Shown piece by piece: positions 34,572 through 44,637 of a stretch of 64,000 nt of DNA (position 1 is its first letter; each line of letters begins with the position of its first letter). The stretch is from Nitrospira sp. (GTDB lineage: Bacteria > Nitrospirota > Nitrospiria > Nitrospirales > Nitrospiraceae): positions 1-64,000 of the forward strand of contig SWDI01000003.1 in the NCBI GenBank assembly GCA_005116955.1. The letters run 5' to 3'. Both the position numbers and the translations under genes were made by a program. The notes beneath the pieces were generated by a model that was not told the origin of the DNA, did no database searches, and saw only the letters and a list, made by a program, of their open reading frames with translations.

Positions 34572-36719
34572 ATGGAAGAAGAACACGAGAAGACTTCCGC
34601 ATTGATTTTGGTCGTCGATGACGATGAGTTTTTCAGAACATTCGTCCGTGAGGCGCTGGAACAAGTAGGGTTCGAGGTGTGCGAAGCGTCGAATGGTGCA
34701 CAGGCGCTCGAACAGTTTGCCTCGCGGCGTCCGGACCTGATTGTGATGGACGTCGTGATGCCGGTCATGCATGGATTTTCTGCCTGCGCAAAACTTCGTG
34801 AGTCGGCAGAGGGGAGCCGTGTGCCGATCTTGATCATGACCGGCTTGGACGACGCCGATTCGATTGCCAGTGCGTACGAGCACGGGGCGACTGATTTCAT
34901 CGCCAAACCGATGCATGCGGCTATCCTAGGGCATCGGGTGCGGTACATGTTGCGTGGAAGCATCACGCTCAACGCACTGCTGCGCAGCGAAGCACGGCTT
35001 GGCCTGGCGCAACGGATCGCCAAGATCGGTAACTGGGAGTGGCATCCCCCTACGGATCGCTTTACGGCGTCGCCGGAACTCTGTCGGTTAATGGGCATTC
35101 GGCTCCAAGAGTTCGGAGGGACAAAGGGAGCCTTTCTCAATATGGTCCATGAAGAGGATCGCGATCGTGTCGACCACGCACTGAAGTCGATTCTTGGAGA
35201 GCGGAAGCCGTGCGATATCGATCATCGGATCATCCTGCCGAACGGGGGTGAGTTTGCCGTGAATATGCAGGCCGAGGCGGTATTCGATGATCAGCTGAAG
35301 TCGTTAACGATTGTAGGAACAGCAAAGGACATCAGCGAACGAAAGCGCTCAGAACGGGAAATCCACCGGCTGGCCTATTATGACAGCCTGACCGGGCTGC
35401 CGAACCGTGTCTTATTCAAAGATCGTGTCACGCAAGCGCTGGCCCATGCACATCGTTACCAAACGATTCTGGCGGTTTTGTTCCTCGACTTGGATCGATT
35501 CAAAATCATCAACGACACGTTAGGCCATAACGTCGGCGATCTACTCTTAAAGCAGGTAGCGGACCGTTTGGCGGATTCTGTCCGGCATAGCGATTCAATT
35601 GGCCGGTCGGTGGAGCAGGGCGAAACGCACGAACTCGCCCGCTTAGGTGGAGATGAGTTTACCGTGTTGCTGACCAACATACGGGATGCTCAGGATGCCG
35701 GGACAGTCGCGCGTCGCATATTGGAAGCGTTGTCCAAGTCGTTCTTGATCGATGGGCATGAGATTTCTGTAACGGCCAGTGTAGGGATCGCGATCTTTCC
35801 AACTGATGGAGATTCGGTGGATCTTCTGCTGAAGAGTTCGGACGTCGCGATGTATCACGCCAAAGAGGAGGGTCGTAACAACTTTCAGTTCTATTCGAAA
35901 ACTATGAATGCTTTGGCGGCAGAGCGACTCGAGATGGAAAACGATTTGCGGAAGGCGTTGGAACGCCACGAGTTCATCGTGTATTACCAGCCACAAGTGG
36001 AAATTCGGACCAACCGGATCGTGGGTGCAGAAGCCTTGGTTCGATGGCTTCATCCTCATCGGGGAATGTTGTTGCCTGCCGAGTTTCTTCCCGTGGCGAT
36101 TGAGACAGGAATGATTCAGAAATTGGACCAAGAAGTGTTGTTCGTGGCGTGCCGGCAAAACAAAGCATGGCAAGATGCGGGGTGCACTCCCATTCGGGTG
36201 TCAGTCAACGTATCCAATTCATTCTTTCACGGGGCCTTGTTGACGAGCGCCATCGCGAGGGCATTACAGGAAACCCAGCTTGATCCGGAATGTCTTGAGT
36301 TGGAATTAACAGAATCCATCACCATGCGGCATGTAGAGGCGTCCATCACCATGCTGCAGGAGCTCAGGGCCATGGGCGTCAGGCTGTCGATCGATGATTT
36401 TGGGACCGGCTATTCCTCGTTGAGCCATTTGCAGCGGTTTCCCCTAAACATCCTCAAAATCGACCAATCGTTTGTCCTGGGTGTGACACGCAACGCGGCC
36501 AATGCCTCAATTACTCGCGCCATCATCTCTCTTGCTCACAGCATGAATCTTTCCGTGTTGGCAGAGGGTGTGGAAACAGAGGAACAGTTGGAGCTACTTC
36601 GTCAACAAGAGTGCGATCAAGTCCAGGGGTATATATTTGGTCGGCCTATGCCTGAAGAAGAATTTGTGGAGCTACTCGCACGGACCAGCTCTCCGCCTCG
36701 CAACAGACGGGCAGCATAG
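34572..36719 (+). CDS. Response regulator with PAS, GGDEF and EAL domains (c-di-GMP turnover)
   Basis: I choose the ATG at 34572 (MEEEHEKTSALILVVDDD), giving 715 residues. The receiver domain covers about residues 10-125 with Asp60 in IVMDVVMP as phospho-acceptor. A PAS domain (about 145-260) is followed by a diguanylate cyclase domain with an exact GGDEF (RLGGDEFTVLL), but no RxxD inhibitory site at the usual place. The phosphodiesterase domain has EALVRW, ELTES, DDFGTGYSSL, KIDQSF and AEGVET, all catalytic residues intact. Both activities are therefore possible, and which dominates cannot be told. No cognate kinase is adjacent on this strand. A PilZ protein follows and a hybrid kinase converges. 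Confidence 0.93.
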   Translation: MEEEHEKTSALILVVDDDEFFRTFVREALEQVGFEVCEASNGAQALEQFASRRPDLIVMDVVMPVMHGFSACAKLRESAEGSRVPILIMTGLDDADSIASAYEHGATDFIAKPMHAAILGHRVRYMLRGSITLNALLRSEARLGLAQRIAKIGNWEWHPPTDRFTASPELCRLMGIRLQEFGGTKGAFLNMVHEEDRDRVDHALKSILGERKPCDIDHRIILPNGGEFAVNMQAEAVFDDQLKSLTIVGTAKDISERKRSEREIHRLAYYDSLTGLPNRVLFKDRVTQALAHAHRYQTILAVLFLDLDRFKIINDTLGHNVGDLLLKQVADRLADSVRHSDSIGRSVEQGETHELARLGGDEFTVLLTNIRDAQDAGTVARRILEALSKSFLIDGHEISVTASVGIAIFPTDGDSVDLLLKSSDVAMYHAKEEGRNNFQFYSKTMNALAAERLEMENDLRKALERHEFIVYYQPQVEIRTNRIVGAEALVRWLHPHRGMLLPAEFLPVAIETGMIQKLDQEVLFVACRQNKAWQDAGCTPIRVSVNVSNSFFHGALLTSAIARALQETQLDPECLELELTESITMRHVEASITMLQELRAMGVRLSIDDFGTGYSSLSHLQRFPLNILKIDQSFVLGVTRNAANASITRAIISLAHSMNLSVLAEGVETEEQLELLRQQECDQVQGYIFGRPMPEEEFVELLARTSSPPRNRRAA

Positions 36720-36801
36720 GTTTTTAGAGCCGCAGTGGTGGAATTGTTTTTGATCGGCATAACAAAGAACACGTAATCCATAGTATCTTGGGAGTCAATC
36801 G

Positions 36802-37152
36802 ATGGAACAACGGAAGGATGCGCGGTTTCCCGTTCAATTTCGGAGCTCATTCAGCTCAACAAACGTTGTCTCGGGCGAAGGAGCGCTGAGCGACCTGTCG
36901 ATTCGAGGCTGCCGCGTTTGCAGTCTCATTGACGTCAAGCCCGGTACGGCTCTTCAGTTACGGGTTCACACCTCTGATCACCAACTCCCTATCCAGATTT
37001 CCCAAGCCGTCGTCCGGTGGTATCGAGCCAGTAGTTTCGGATGTGAATTTGTGAACCTCAGTCCGGATGAGTGGGCGAGGCTCCACCACGTAATGAAGGA
37101 ATTAGAGAAGGAACCATTCCAACGACAGCAAGAAGACACCGAAGCCGCCTGA
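36802..37152 (+). CDS. PilZ domain protein
   Basis: This 116-residue single-domain protein contains RKDAR at residues 4-8 (RxxxR) and DLSIRGCRV near residue 32 (DxSxxG), the two c-di-GMP contact motifs. It lies 82 bases behind the GGDEF/EAL gene and may be its effector. An alternative start was not needed: the ATG at 36802 places RxxxR at the N-terminus, as in the family. A perfect 14-base palindrome follows at 37174-37187. Confidence 0.87.
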   Translation: MEQRKDARFPVQFRSSFSSTNVVSGEGALSDLSIRGCRVCSLIDVKPGTALQLRVHTSDHQLPIQISQAVVRWYRASSFGCEFVNLSPDEWARLHHVMKELEKEPFQRQQEDTEAA

Positions 37153-37173
37153 TCTTCCACGTTCTCCGCGGCT

Positions 37174-37187
37174 GTTGGTATACCAAC
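37174..37187. repeat. Perfect palindrome between converging genes
   Basis: GTTGGTATACCAAC is a 14-base perfect palindrome in the 125-base gap between the PilZ gene and the converging histidine kinase gene. It has no loop and no T-tract. It could be a protein-binding site or a weak shared terminator. Confidence 0.35.
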
Positions 37188-37277
37188 CAGAGTCCAATAA
37201 TAGTCGAACGGTGTTGTACCTTGCGCTAGTGGAGCGGAGCATCCCGTCCAGAACTCGTTGAGAAGAGTGATCCGCAA

Positions 37278-40091
37278 TCAGGCGGCTTTCGCGCGGAACG
37301 TTCCTTCGAAAATCCTACAGGCCATCTCGACGCTTTGCTCGAGGGGTTCGAGAAGGTTGGTTGCGACATCCAGCTGCTCCTCGCGCGCGAGCCGTTCGAT
37401 TTCTCCGGAGTGATGGGCGGCGGCGAGGGCTCCCACTTGTGCGCTGGCGGATTTCAACTGATGAGCCTCAGCGTTGAGCCTTGTCACATCTCCGGTGTGA
37501 ATAGCTTTGCGGATTTCTAGGATCAGCCGCCTGGAATCGGAGAGGTAGAGGGAAAGAATTGTCTGCAAAGCGCCTGGATGTTCTGATCGTTCCATGGCCA
37601 GCAAGTTGTTCCATATGGACTCGTCGATCAGCGGAACGCTCAACGGATCATGATGGGTGCTCTTGCTTGCAAACATCACCTGAGGTGCGGGCTGATGTTC
37701 GAGTGGTTTCGTCACCATCCAACGTTGGAGAGCGGCTCGCAAGCCTTCTTGCGAAAAAGGCTTTGAAAGGTAATCATCCATCCCAGCCGCCAGGCACTTG
37801 TCCCGATCACCTTCCATGGCATTGGCCGTCAAGGCGATGATGGGAATATGGTGACCGATACCGACCGAGGCTTCATGCTGGCGAATGGCGGCCGTTGCGG
37901 CGAACCCGTCCAGGACCGGCATCTGGCAGTCCATGAACACGAGATCATAGCGTTGCCTCGATACGGCCTCAACAGCTTGCTGACCATTCTCGGCCAGGTC
38001 AACGTGGTAACCCAGAAACTCTAACATCCCCAACGCCACTTCACGGTTGACCGGGTTGTCCTCGGCAAGGAGGATTCGCTTGTTGCTGACTGTGGGTGGT
38101 GGGGTTGCGCATGCCGTGATCGGAGCGGCCTCTGCCGCAGCATATCGTTGCCGCAGGAGGCAATCCCGAAGCATCGACTGTCGGGCCGGTTTCCGGAGCC
38201 AGGCAAAAAAGTTGGATGATGCCGTCTGTCCTGGAGATGAGTCCGGTTCGACCGAACTGAGGGCCAGCAGTGGAATGGTCCGCAGTGCGGGGTCGGCTTT
38301 CATCACGCGGGCGAGCTCGATGCCATCCATGTCAGGCATGTGAATGTCGATGATCGCCAGATCGACGGGCTTGCGCTCAGTCACGGTCTGTTTTAATAGA
38401 TCTAAAGCCATTGCCGCACTGTCGGCGCTGATGGTCTCGGCTTCCCAGCCCTGTAACTGCGCTTCGAGAATAAAGCGATTAGTTGCGTTGTCGTCGACAA
38501 TCAGGACTCGGGTGCCTGCGAGCGATCGACTCAACGCCGACTCCGTCGAGTGCTGCTTCGAGTCGTACCCCAGTTGCGTGGTGAACCAGAAGGTGGAGCC
38601 TTGGCCTGGCACGCTCTCGATCCCGACCTGGCCTCCCATCAAGTGAGCCAGTTGTCTCACGATGGCCAAGCCGAGTCCTGTCCCGCCAAACCGTCGCGTG
38701 GTTGAGCCGTCCGCTTGTGAAAATGCTGTAAAAAGGCTCTTCTGCGCTGCTTCTGGAATCCCGATCCCTGTATCCCGCACCTCGTACTTCAACGTCACCT
38801 GGTTGGCTTTCCGCGAGAGGCAGTGAACCCGGACGGCCACTCCCCCTCGCTCGGTAAACTTCATGGCATTCCCCACGAGGTTCAATAGGACTTGTCTCAG
38901 CCGAACTGGATCGCCGATGACCGCATCTGGAATCTCGTTTGGCAAGAAACAGGTCAGCTCGACCCCCTTTTTACCCGCTGGTTCGGCGAAGAGTTCCACG
39001 GCTTCTTCCACCGTCTGCCGGAGGCCAAACTCGATCTGTTCCAACTCCAGCTTGCCGGCCTCGATCTTGGAAAAGTCCAGAATGTCGTTGATGATACTGA
39101 GAAGCGCGGTCCCGGACCGTTGAACGGTTTCAGTCATCTGCCGTTGACGGTCGGTCATCTGTGTAGTCAATAGGAGTTCAGCCATGCCGAGAACCCCATT
39201 CATCGGGGTTCGGATCTCGTGGCTCATGTTGGCAAGGAACTGTGATTTAGCCACATTGGCGGATTCGGCGGCTTCCTTGGCTTTGACCAGTTCCGCCGTG
39301 CGCTGGGCTACCTCGCGCTCAAGTTCTTCTTGATGCCCCTGGAGTTGTTCGTGCTGAAACTGAATTCGCTCCAGCATCGCATTCAACCCATTGACCAAGA
39401 TCCCAACTTCATCATGGGGAGGGACAAGCTCCGCGCGGAGTGAGTAATCCTGGGTGTTCGAAACGGCTTGTGTGGTGGCAACCAGATTGAGTAAGGGGTC
39501 AGTAATGGCACGCTGGAGCCGCCGTGAAACAGAGAACGCCACCAGGCTTGATAGAAGAAATATGACCAGCGCGATCAAAGCTGACCGTCGGAGACGCTGA
39601 TCCATTTCATCGAGGTCGGATTGGACAAGCACCCAGCCTATGATCTGCCCATCCAGAGAGATGGGCGTTGCGAGTTCGAGGAAATGATTCTCCACGCGGC
39701 TTTGTCTTGTACCTGTCAGTTCGACGGAGCGGGCCGTGCGGTGAGGTGTGTCGGCCTGACTGGTCCTCTCGGATCTCTCATACGTGGCGAAGGGTGTTTT
39801 GTCGGAGGAAAGGATTTCCGCAAACACGATGTGCGGGTCTTGCCTGAGTGTGGATAATGTGTCGGCGGCAGATTTTTCATCTCGAAAGGTGAGTGCGGCC
39901 GTACTGTTGGTTCCGGTCACTTCGGCCAATGCAGTCATACGTCCTTCGATCGTATGCCGGAACGACATCAGGTCATTCACGACGAAGGCAATGAGGAACA
40001 GGAGCAACGCGAGCCCGGTTGAAAGCAGGGTCATTCCTGTCAATTTGCGCTGAATCGGCCAGTAACGGAATGAAGAGAATTGTACGTTCAT
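37278..40091 (-). CDS. Hybrid sensor histidine kinase (CHASE8-HAMP-HisKA-HATPase-REC-REC-Hpt)
   Basis: This 937-residue inner-membrane kinase has a first helix at about residues 17-38, a CHASE8-like periplasmic domain ([21 protein letters not shown]) and a second helix near 170. HAMP, HisKA ([19 protein letters not shown]) and an ATPase with DTGIGIP and [13 protein letters not shown] follow. Two receiver domains come next ([14 protein letters not shown] and [13 protein letters not shown]), then a C-terminal Hpt domain ([13 protein letters not shown]). It is therefore a full phosphorelay. It is the last gene of an operon with a TonB-dependent receptor and a YfiR-like protein, one base after yfiR. 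This suggests that it senses a signal passed on by the periplasmic YfiR-like protein, which is inference. Confidence 0.93.
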   Translation of the reverse strand: MNVQFSSFRYWPIQRKLTGMTLLSTGLALLLFLIAFVVNDLMSFRHTIEGRMTALAEVTGTNSTAALTFRDEKSAADTLSTLRQDPHIVFAEILSSDKTPFATYERSERTSQADTPHRTARSVELTGTRQSRVENHFLELATPISLDGQIIGWVLVQSDLDEMDQRLRRSALIALVIFLLSSLVAFSVSRRLQRAITDPLLNLVATTQAVSNTQDYSLRAELVPPHDEVGILVNGLNAMLERIQFQHEQLQGHQEELEREVAQRTAELVKAKEAAESANVAKSQFLANMSHEIRTPMNGVLGMAELLLTTQMTDRQRQMTETVQRSGTALLSIINDILDFSKIEAGKLELEQIEFGLRQTVEEAVELFAEPAGKKGVELTCFLPNEIPDAVIGDPVRLRQVLLNLVGNAMKFTERGGVAVRVHCLSRKANQVTLKYEVRDTGIGIPEAAQKSLFTAFSQADGSTTRRFGGTGLGLAIVRQLAHLMGGQVGIESVPGQGSTFWFTTQLGYDSKQHSTESALSRSLAGTRVLIVDDNATNRFILEAQLQGWEAETISADSAAMALDLLKQTVTERKPVDLAIIDIHMPDMDGIELARVMKADPALRTIPLLALSSVEPDSSPGQTASSNFFAWLRKPARQSMLRDCLLRQRYAAAEAAPITACATPPPTVSNKRILLAEDNPVNREVALGMLEFLGYHVDLAENGQQAVEAVSRQRYDLVFMDCQMPVLDGFAATAAIRQHEASVGIGHHIPIIALTANAMEGDRDKCLAAGMDDYLSKPFSQEGLRAALQRWMVTKPLEHQPAPQVMFASKSTHHDPLSVPLIDESIWNNLLAMERSEHPGALQTILSLYLSDSRRLILEIRKAIHTGDVTRLNAEAHQLKSASAQVGALAAAHHSGEIERLAREEQLDVATNLLEPLEQSVEMACRIFEGTFRAKAA

Positions 40092-40092
40092 G

Positions 40093-40758
40093 CTAGGGAT
40101 TACCCTTTACGATGCGGGTAAGCTTCATGAGCTGCGAGCTGACTTTCAGCGGGGTGCGCTGAACAGCCCCCAAATTCATATCAAGTTGCACGCGGTTGTC
40201 GACCAGTCGCATGTTGAGCATGATGCCGGCCTCCGCACAGGATTCCACGTCACACACGGTGAGCACGGGTGCGTTGTGAAGGCTGCGAAGGATCTCTTTG
40301 GTCTGCGTCACGTCTCCGGGGCTGACATACAGCATCTGACACCCGTCCATTGCATTGCCTGATTGAAGTCGCTTGATGACGATGGCGCGTTCTTGTGCCG
40401 TCTTTCCCGCAATGGTGTCCAGGCTCGTCCCAAAGGGATCGCTCCCCAACACACAGATCATGAAGGGCGTGGTTCTTTCAGCGGACGTGGTGGCCGGCCA
40501 TTCGACGAACTTTGAAAAATTGTAGAGAAATGCCGCCTTGAGCACATATTCGGCTGCAGGTTCTTGAGCTTGTGCAGATGTGCCGTTGCTTATGGTACAG
40601 AGGCTCAGGCTACAGAGAATTGCCAGCGTGAGGCGGAGGCTGCCACAGGTGCTGCCCTTCCGAGAGGGGGGAGCTTGTTGGGCCGTGTTGCACGTCCCAT
40701 TGAGGCCAGTGTGGTGCTCCCAGCTTGTCCGCCGACATGTGATGCGACGTGGAGCCAT
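40093..40758 (-). CDS. YfiR-like periplasmic protein (DUF4154)
   Basis: The 221-residue product has a rather long N-terminal region before a hydrophobic signal segment ([22 protein letters not shown]). The mature part starts [19 protein letters not shown], the hallmark of YfiR/DUF4154, and ends [14 protein letters not shown]. In Pseudomonas, YfiR represses the diguanylate cyclase YfiN from the periplasm. Here a CHASE8-type kinase, whose sensor resembles that of YfiN, is the next gene. The start codon overlaps the receptor stop by one base. The start could lie further downstream than 40758 because the n-region is unusually long. Confidence 0.87.
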   Translation of the reverse strand: MAPRRITCRRTSWEHHTGLNGTCNTAQQAPPSRKGSTCGSLRLTLAILCSLSLCTISNGTSAQAQEPAAEYVLKAAFLYNFSKFVEWPATTSAERTTPFMICVLGSDPFGTSLDTIAGKTAQERAIVIKRLQSGNAMDGCQMLYVSPGDVTQTKEILRSLHNAPVLTVCDVESCAEAGIMLNMRLVDNRVQLDMNLGAVQRTPLKVSSQLMKLTRIVKGNP

Positions 40759-42848
40759 CAGAATCGCCAGGTCACTTTTCCATAGACGCTGCGTTGGATT
40801 TCCGTCGGTGCGGAGGTGAGGATCGGTTCTCTAAATTCAGGACGATGGGAATCCAGCAGGTTTTGTCCCACGAGCGAGAGCTCCCATTGCTTCGTTGGCC
40901 TCCAGCCCAGGCGAAGATCAAGCGTCAGGTAGGATTGGATTTGCGCGACGGGAAGCCGATCGACATAGCGGCCCCACAGGTCCAATTCGGTATTGTAGGG
41001 CAGTGACATCAAGGACCGAATCGAAAATTGATGCGCAGGGCTTTGGCCGTTCGCGTTTCCCGCCGTGGGGTCGGTGGTGCGGTCGGTATAGAGGTGCATT
41101 TGCAGATAGGTGTAGGAGGGTTGAAGGCGCCACCATTCGGTCGGGTGCCATTCTACAGCAGCTTCGACGCCATAGGTTTCGGCTCGCAGGTGGTTGGTGG
41201 CATTGAACGGGATCAGCAGATGAGCGGGGGACGGAGTCGTTTCGAGTAGCGGCGTTCCGGGCTCGGTCGTACGAAGGTCTTTGTAGGCATTGTAGAAGGC
41301 GGCCACGTCGACCGAGAGGGTGCTGCTGAGCTGGTTGCGATAGCCGATTTCATAGGCCAAGGATTTCTCGTTGCCGTACCCGCGGTTTCCCACGAGGGCT
41401 GCGAGAGCCGGCAGTCCTAAGGTCGCCGCACTGGGAGGCGTCGTGACTTGGTTAATGCGCACGTCGTCTTCCGCCCGTGAAGGGGTGCGGATAGCTCGCG
41501 AGACGGATGCCCAAATCGTTTGATGTGGGGTGGGGGTCCAGCGGAGCCGGCCGTTCGGTTGGATGACCAGACCGGTCAGGTCGTTGTGTTCGACTTTGGT
41601 GCCGAGCGTGAGGGTCACGGTTTTCGGCAGCAAGGTGATCTCATCTTGGAGAAATCCGCTCCAGAGATTCAGCAGCCGGCTCCGTGGCGAAAATTGAATG
41701 GTTGAGCTATTGACCAGCTGGTCATTGGTGAAGCGGTAGCCGAGGCCCCAGACCACATTCTGTCTGGCGCCCAACGCAAAGTGATGCTGAAAGTCGATAT
41801 CGGCGATATCGCGTTTTTCCCCGATCTGAGGGCTCGCTCGTTCACTGCGGTCGTAATACAGTTGCAAGGAGAACCTAGAGGTTGGCGAGACGACATGGGT
41901 CCAGCGTCCCAGAAGATTCCCTCCCGTCACCCGGACTTTGATATCCGAGGTTTGGGAGAACGGGGTGACCAGGGTGGGCTCGGTGAAGCGATCCCGGTAG
42001 TCTCCATTGTAATAGTCGCCCTGCAGTGTCAGGGTATCTCCATTGTTTAACGTGTGATCGAGGCGCATGCCGCCGCGCGCTTGCTGCCAGCGATCGGTGC
42101 CCGGATCGCCTGTGGCGGTGGCTTGATTACCTCTGGCAAAAAACTTTCCATACATTCGAATGTGGGTATTCTCGGCCAGTGCCATCCCGTATCGTATGCC
42201 GGTGAACCCGCGTTCCTCGGTTCCTGCTCCTCCCACCACGAGGCCGCCCTGCGTGTCCTTGGCTTTTTTTGTGATGATGTTGATGACGCCATTGACGGCG
42301 TTGGCGCCCCAGAGTGTCGCGCCAGGTCCGCGAATCACTTCGATGCGGTCGATATCTTCCATCAAGGTATCCTGGACATCCCAGTACACCCCCGAGAAGA
42401 TCGGTGTGTACACGGAACGACCGTCGATCAAGACGAGTAGTTTGTTGGCAAACCGGCCGTTAAAACCGCGCGATGAAATCGCCCATTTGTTTGAATCGAG
42501 CCGGGCCACTTGCAGGCCAGGAACCATCCGGAGCGCTTCCGGAATGCTGGTGGCGCCGGAGCGCCTGATGTCTTCCTGGGTCAGTGCGAAAATCGCCGCC
42601 GTTGTCTGTGAGAGTGGTTGGGCTTGTTTATTGGCGGATGTCACTTGAATGTTCAACAGCTCTTCGAGACTCAACTCGGTCAGATCGGAAGCTGCCGCTT
42701 GTTGCGGGTCTGGATCAGCAGCCAGGGCTTGCTGAGCGGTGGGCGGGCACAAGGCTAATCCGGCGAGGTACAATGCCAGCAGGCAATGAGCTCTTCGTGC
42801 GTCTTTTCCTCTGCCTCGAATCTGTTGCGTCATATTGCGATATTCCAT
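40758..42848 (-). CDS. TonB-dependent outer-membrane receptor
   Basis: A 696-residue receptor begins after GGAGGT eight bases upstream. It has a signal peptide and a linker TELSLEELLNIQVTSANK. The plug domain is EDIRRSGATSIPEALRMVPGL, then VLIDGRSVY and IEVIRGPGATLWGANAVNGVINI, followed by a 22-strand-like barrel ending in GKVTWRF (terminal Phe). The ligand is unknown. No uptake ABC genes are near, and the next two genes encode a YfiR-like protein and a kinase. A signalling or sensing receptor is therefore as likely as a nutrient transporter. No cobalamin riboswitch was recognised upstream. Confidence 0.9.
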   Translation of the reverse strand: MEYRNMTQQIRGRGKDARRAHCLLALYLAGLALCPPTAQQALAADPDPQQAAASDLTELSLEELLNIQVTSANKQAQPLSQTTAAIFALTQEDIRRSGATSIPEALRMVPGLQVARLDSNKWAISSRGFNGRFANKLLVLIDGRSVYTPIFSGVYWDVQDTLMEDIDRIEVIRGPGATLWGANAVNGVINIITKKAKDTQGGLVVGGAGTEERGFTGIRYGMALAENTHIRMYGKFFARGNQATATGDPGTDRWQQARGGMRLDHTLNNGDTLTLQGDYYNGDYRDRFTEPTLVTPFSQTSDIKVRVTGGNLLGRWTHVVSPTSRFSLQLYYDRSERASPQIGEKRDIADIDFQHHFALGARQNVVWGLGYRFTNDQLVNSSTIQFSPRSRLLNLWSGFLQDEITLLPKTVTLTLGTKVEHNDLTGLVIQPNGRLRWTPTPHQTIWASVSRAIRTPSRAEDDVRINQVTTPPSAATLGLPALAALVGNRGYGNEKSLAYEIGYRNQLSSTLSVDVAAFYNAYKDLRTTEPGTPLLETTPSPAHLLIPFNATNHLRAETYGVEAAVEWHPTEWWRLQPSYTYLQMHLYTDRTTDPTAGNANGQSPAHQFSIRSLMSLPYNTELDLWGRYVDRLPVAQIQSYLTLDLRLGWRPTKQWELSLVGQNLLDSHRPEFREPILTSAPTEIQRSVYGKVTWRF

Positions 42849-43221
42849 GGGCCGGCACCTCCAGCTTCAGGACGGGTGCCTTCAGTATGAGTTATGACCA
42901 ACCCTGCTGCAGGGCGCAGATAGCCGTTCATGCACTGTATCGGCCGTTGTTAAGCCCAGCTTAAGGGTAGGAAATCTCGGCTCTGGCGGATTCCACCCTA
43001 TAGTTCTCGGCCCGGTCAGGTTCGGAAAAGACAGGGGGATGTTCTCGGTGAGATCGGGCGCAGCATCCCGTATGACCGAGGTTTTCGCTATTTTCCGGCA
43101 ACAGTAGTGAGTTTCTGTCGGAAGATCACGCAGGCGGTCTGAGGTTTTCCGTTTCGATGAAGAGGGCAGCTGTTCGGCAGGCGTTTCGCAGCTTCTAGGC
43201 GAGTGCAGTCAGCCGGTGCGC
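42849..43221. other. Intergenic region upstream of the receptor operon
   Basis: This 373-base region separates the receptor gene from sthA, both on the minus strand. It should hold the receptor promoter and the end of the sthA transcript. Apart from a hairpin beside the receptor ribosome-binding site (42854-42880) I see no gene, no clear promoter and no B12-box-like element. Confidence 0.4.
42854..42880 (-). promoter_or_regulatory. Hairpin overlapping the receptor ribosome-binding site
   Basis: On the minus strand GGCACC (42875-42880 plus complement) pairs with GGTGCC (42854-42859), whose first bases are the end of the GGAGGT Shine-Dalgarno sequence before the receptor ATG. Pairing would partly mask the ribosome-binding site, so translational control is possible. 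The stem is only six base pairs. Confidence 0.35.
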
Positions 43222-44637
43222 CTACGCGGCTTTGGCCGTTCGACGTTTTGCCACTTGGCCCAGGATATCCAGTGCGGCAATGCGGTAGGCTTCGGCATAG
43301 GTTGGAAAGTTGAAGACATTGTCGATAAAGGATTCGATTGTTGAGGAGCTCTGGAGTGCCAATTGTCCAAGATGTACCAATTCCGTGGCTGAATCTCCAA
43401 CAACCTGTACCCCGAGTAGCCGTTCGCCCGCAGGATCAGCCACCATCTTAAGGAGGCCGTAGCCGGCTCCCGATATCTGCGCACGCGCGATTTCTTCAAA
43501 CTTTGCCCGTCCGATTAGCGGGTCTTTGTATCGCTCACGAGCGCTCTTCTCATCAAGGCCAATACTGGCCATTTCAGGAATCGTATAGATGCCAAGCGGA
43601 ATCGTTGACGCCGCATCACCGATCGGGAGGTTCAGGGCGTGACGGACCGCTCGTCGACCCTGTTCCATGGCTTTGGAAGCCAGGGCCGGGCCGCTGACCA
43701 TATCACCCACGGCGTAGATGTGCTCGATCGAGGTCTGACAATACTGATTGACCGGGATTAGTCCTTTATCCGATACCGTGACGCCGGCTGCCTCGAGATC
43801 CAGGTCTTCGATATTGGCTTGTCGCCCAAGGGCGACCAACATCTTTTCACTCTTCACCATGGTTCCGTCATGCAAGGTCGTGATGACATGCGCCATCTGG
43901 TCCCACCGAACCTCTGTGATTTGACATCCGCCTCGATAGTGGCTGCCGTACCGTTCAAGGCTTTGCACAAACTGATCAACGAGCTCTCGATCCATGAATT
44001 GTAGAGGATAGGGTGCACGGTCGATCAGAGTGACCTCAACCCCGAGCAAGGCAAAGATGGACGCATACTCGCAACCGATGACCCCACCACCGATCACCGT
44101 CAGCGATTGCGGTAGGTACAGCATGGAGAGGAGTGAGTCGCTGTCGAGGATATGTTCATGGTCGACGGGAATCTCCTGCGGACTTCTTGGACGTGACCCC
44201 GTAGCCACGACGATGGTCCCGGCTATCATTTGTTGCTGTGCGCCATCGACGGTTTGCATCTCGATGGTGTGCTCATCCAAGAAATGTGCTCGGCCGTGAA
44301 GCAGAGAGATGCCATTGCGTCGAAGTTGCTGGCTCATGAACGAGTCGTGCGCCTGAACGACGTGTTCAAGACGGCTCAAGAGCGTGGCAATGTGCATATC
44401 CGGCTTCAGGCTGAATTGGAATGCTTCTCCTGCCCGCTTGAGTCGATCGAGATGGAGGGCGCTTTCTCGTAATGTTTTGCTAGGAATGGTTCCACGATAG
44501 ACGCAGCTGCCTCCAATCCCGCGTTCTCGTTCAATGAGGGCAACCCGTTTACCGGCCTTGGCGCCCTGGACCGCCGCTTTCTGTCCAGCGGGACCTGCTC
44601 CGATCACAATGATGTCATACGTGCTTGGTGTACTCAT
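43222..44637 (-). CDS. sthA: Soluble pyridine nucleotide transhydrogenase
   Basis: This 471-residue flavoprotein has the FAD-binding GAGPAGQKAAVQGAKAGK and a second Rossmann GGGVIGCEYASIFALLG. It carries GGSCVYRGTIPSKTLRES where dihydrolipoamide dehydrogenases have C-x4-C. Here the second Cys is Thr, so the redox disulfide is lost, as is typical of SthA. It transfers hydride between NADPH and NAD+ in the cytoplasm. Dimerisation-domain sequences (IPEMASIGLDEKSARE) are present. The ATG overlaps the HDOD gene stop by four bases. A mercuric reductase or Lpd is unlikely because of the missing Cys. Confidence 0.9.
   Translation of the reverse strand: MSTPSTYDIIVIGAGPAGQKAAVQGAKAGKRVALIERERGIGGSCVYRGTIPSKTLRESALHLDRLKRAGEAFQFSLKPDMHIATLLSRLEHVVQAHDSFMSQQLRRNGISLLHGRAHFLDEHTIEMQTVDGAQQQMIAGTIVVATGSRPRSPQEIPVDHEHILDSDSLLSMLYLPQSLTVIGGGVIGCEYASIFALLGVEVTLIDRAPYPLQFMDRELVDQFVQSLERYGSHYRGGCQITEVRWDQMAHVITTLHDGTMVKSEKMLVALGRQANIEDLDLEAAGVTVSDKGLIPVNQYCQTSIEHIYAVGDMVSGPALASKAMEQGRRAVRHALNLPIGDAASTIPLGIYTIPEMASIGLDEKSARERYKDPLIGRAKFEEIARAQISGAGYGLLKMVADPAGERLLGVQVVGDSATELVHLGQLALQSSSTIESFIDNVFNFPTYAEAYRIAALDILGQVAKRRTAKAA

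Noticed and set aside
42849-43221. Cobalamin or other riboswitch ahead of the TonB receptor
   Set aside because: No B12-box-like sequence or other consensus could be recognised on the minus strand; only a short stem at the ribosome-binding site is present.
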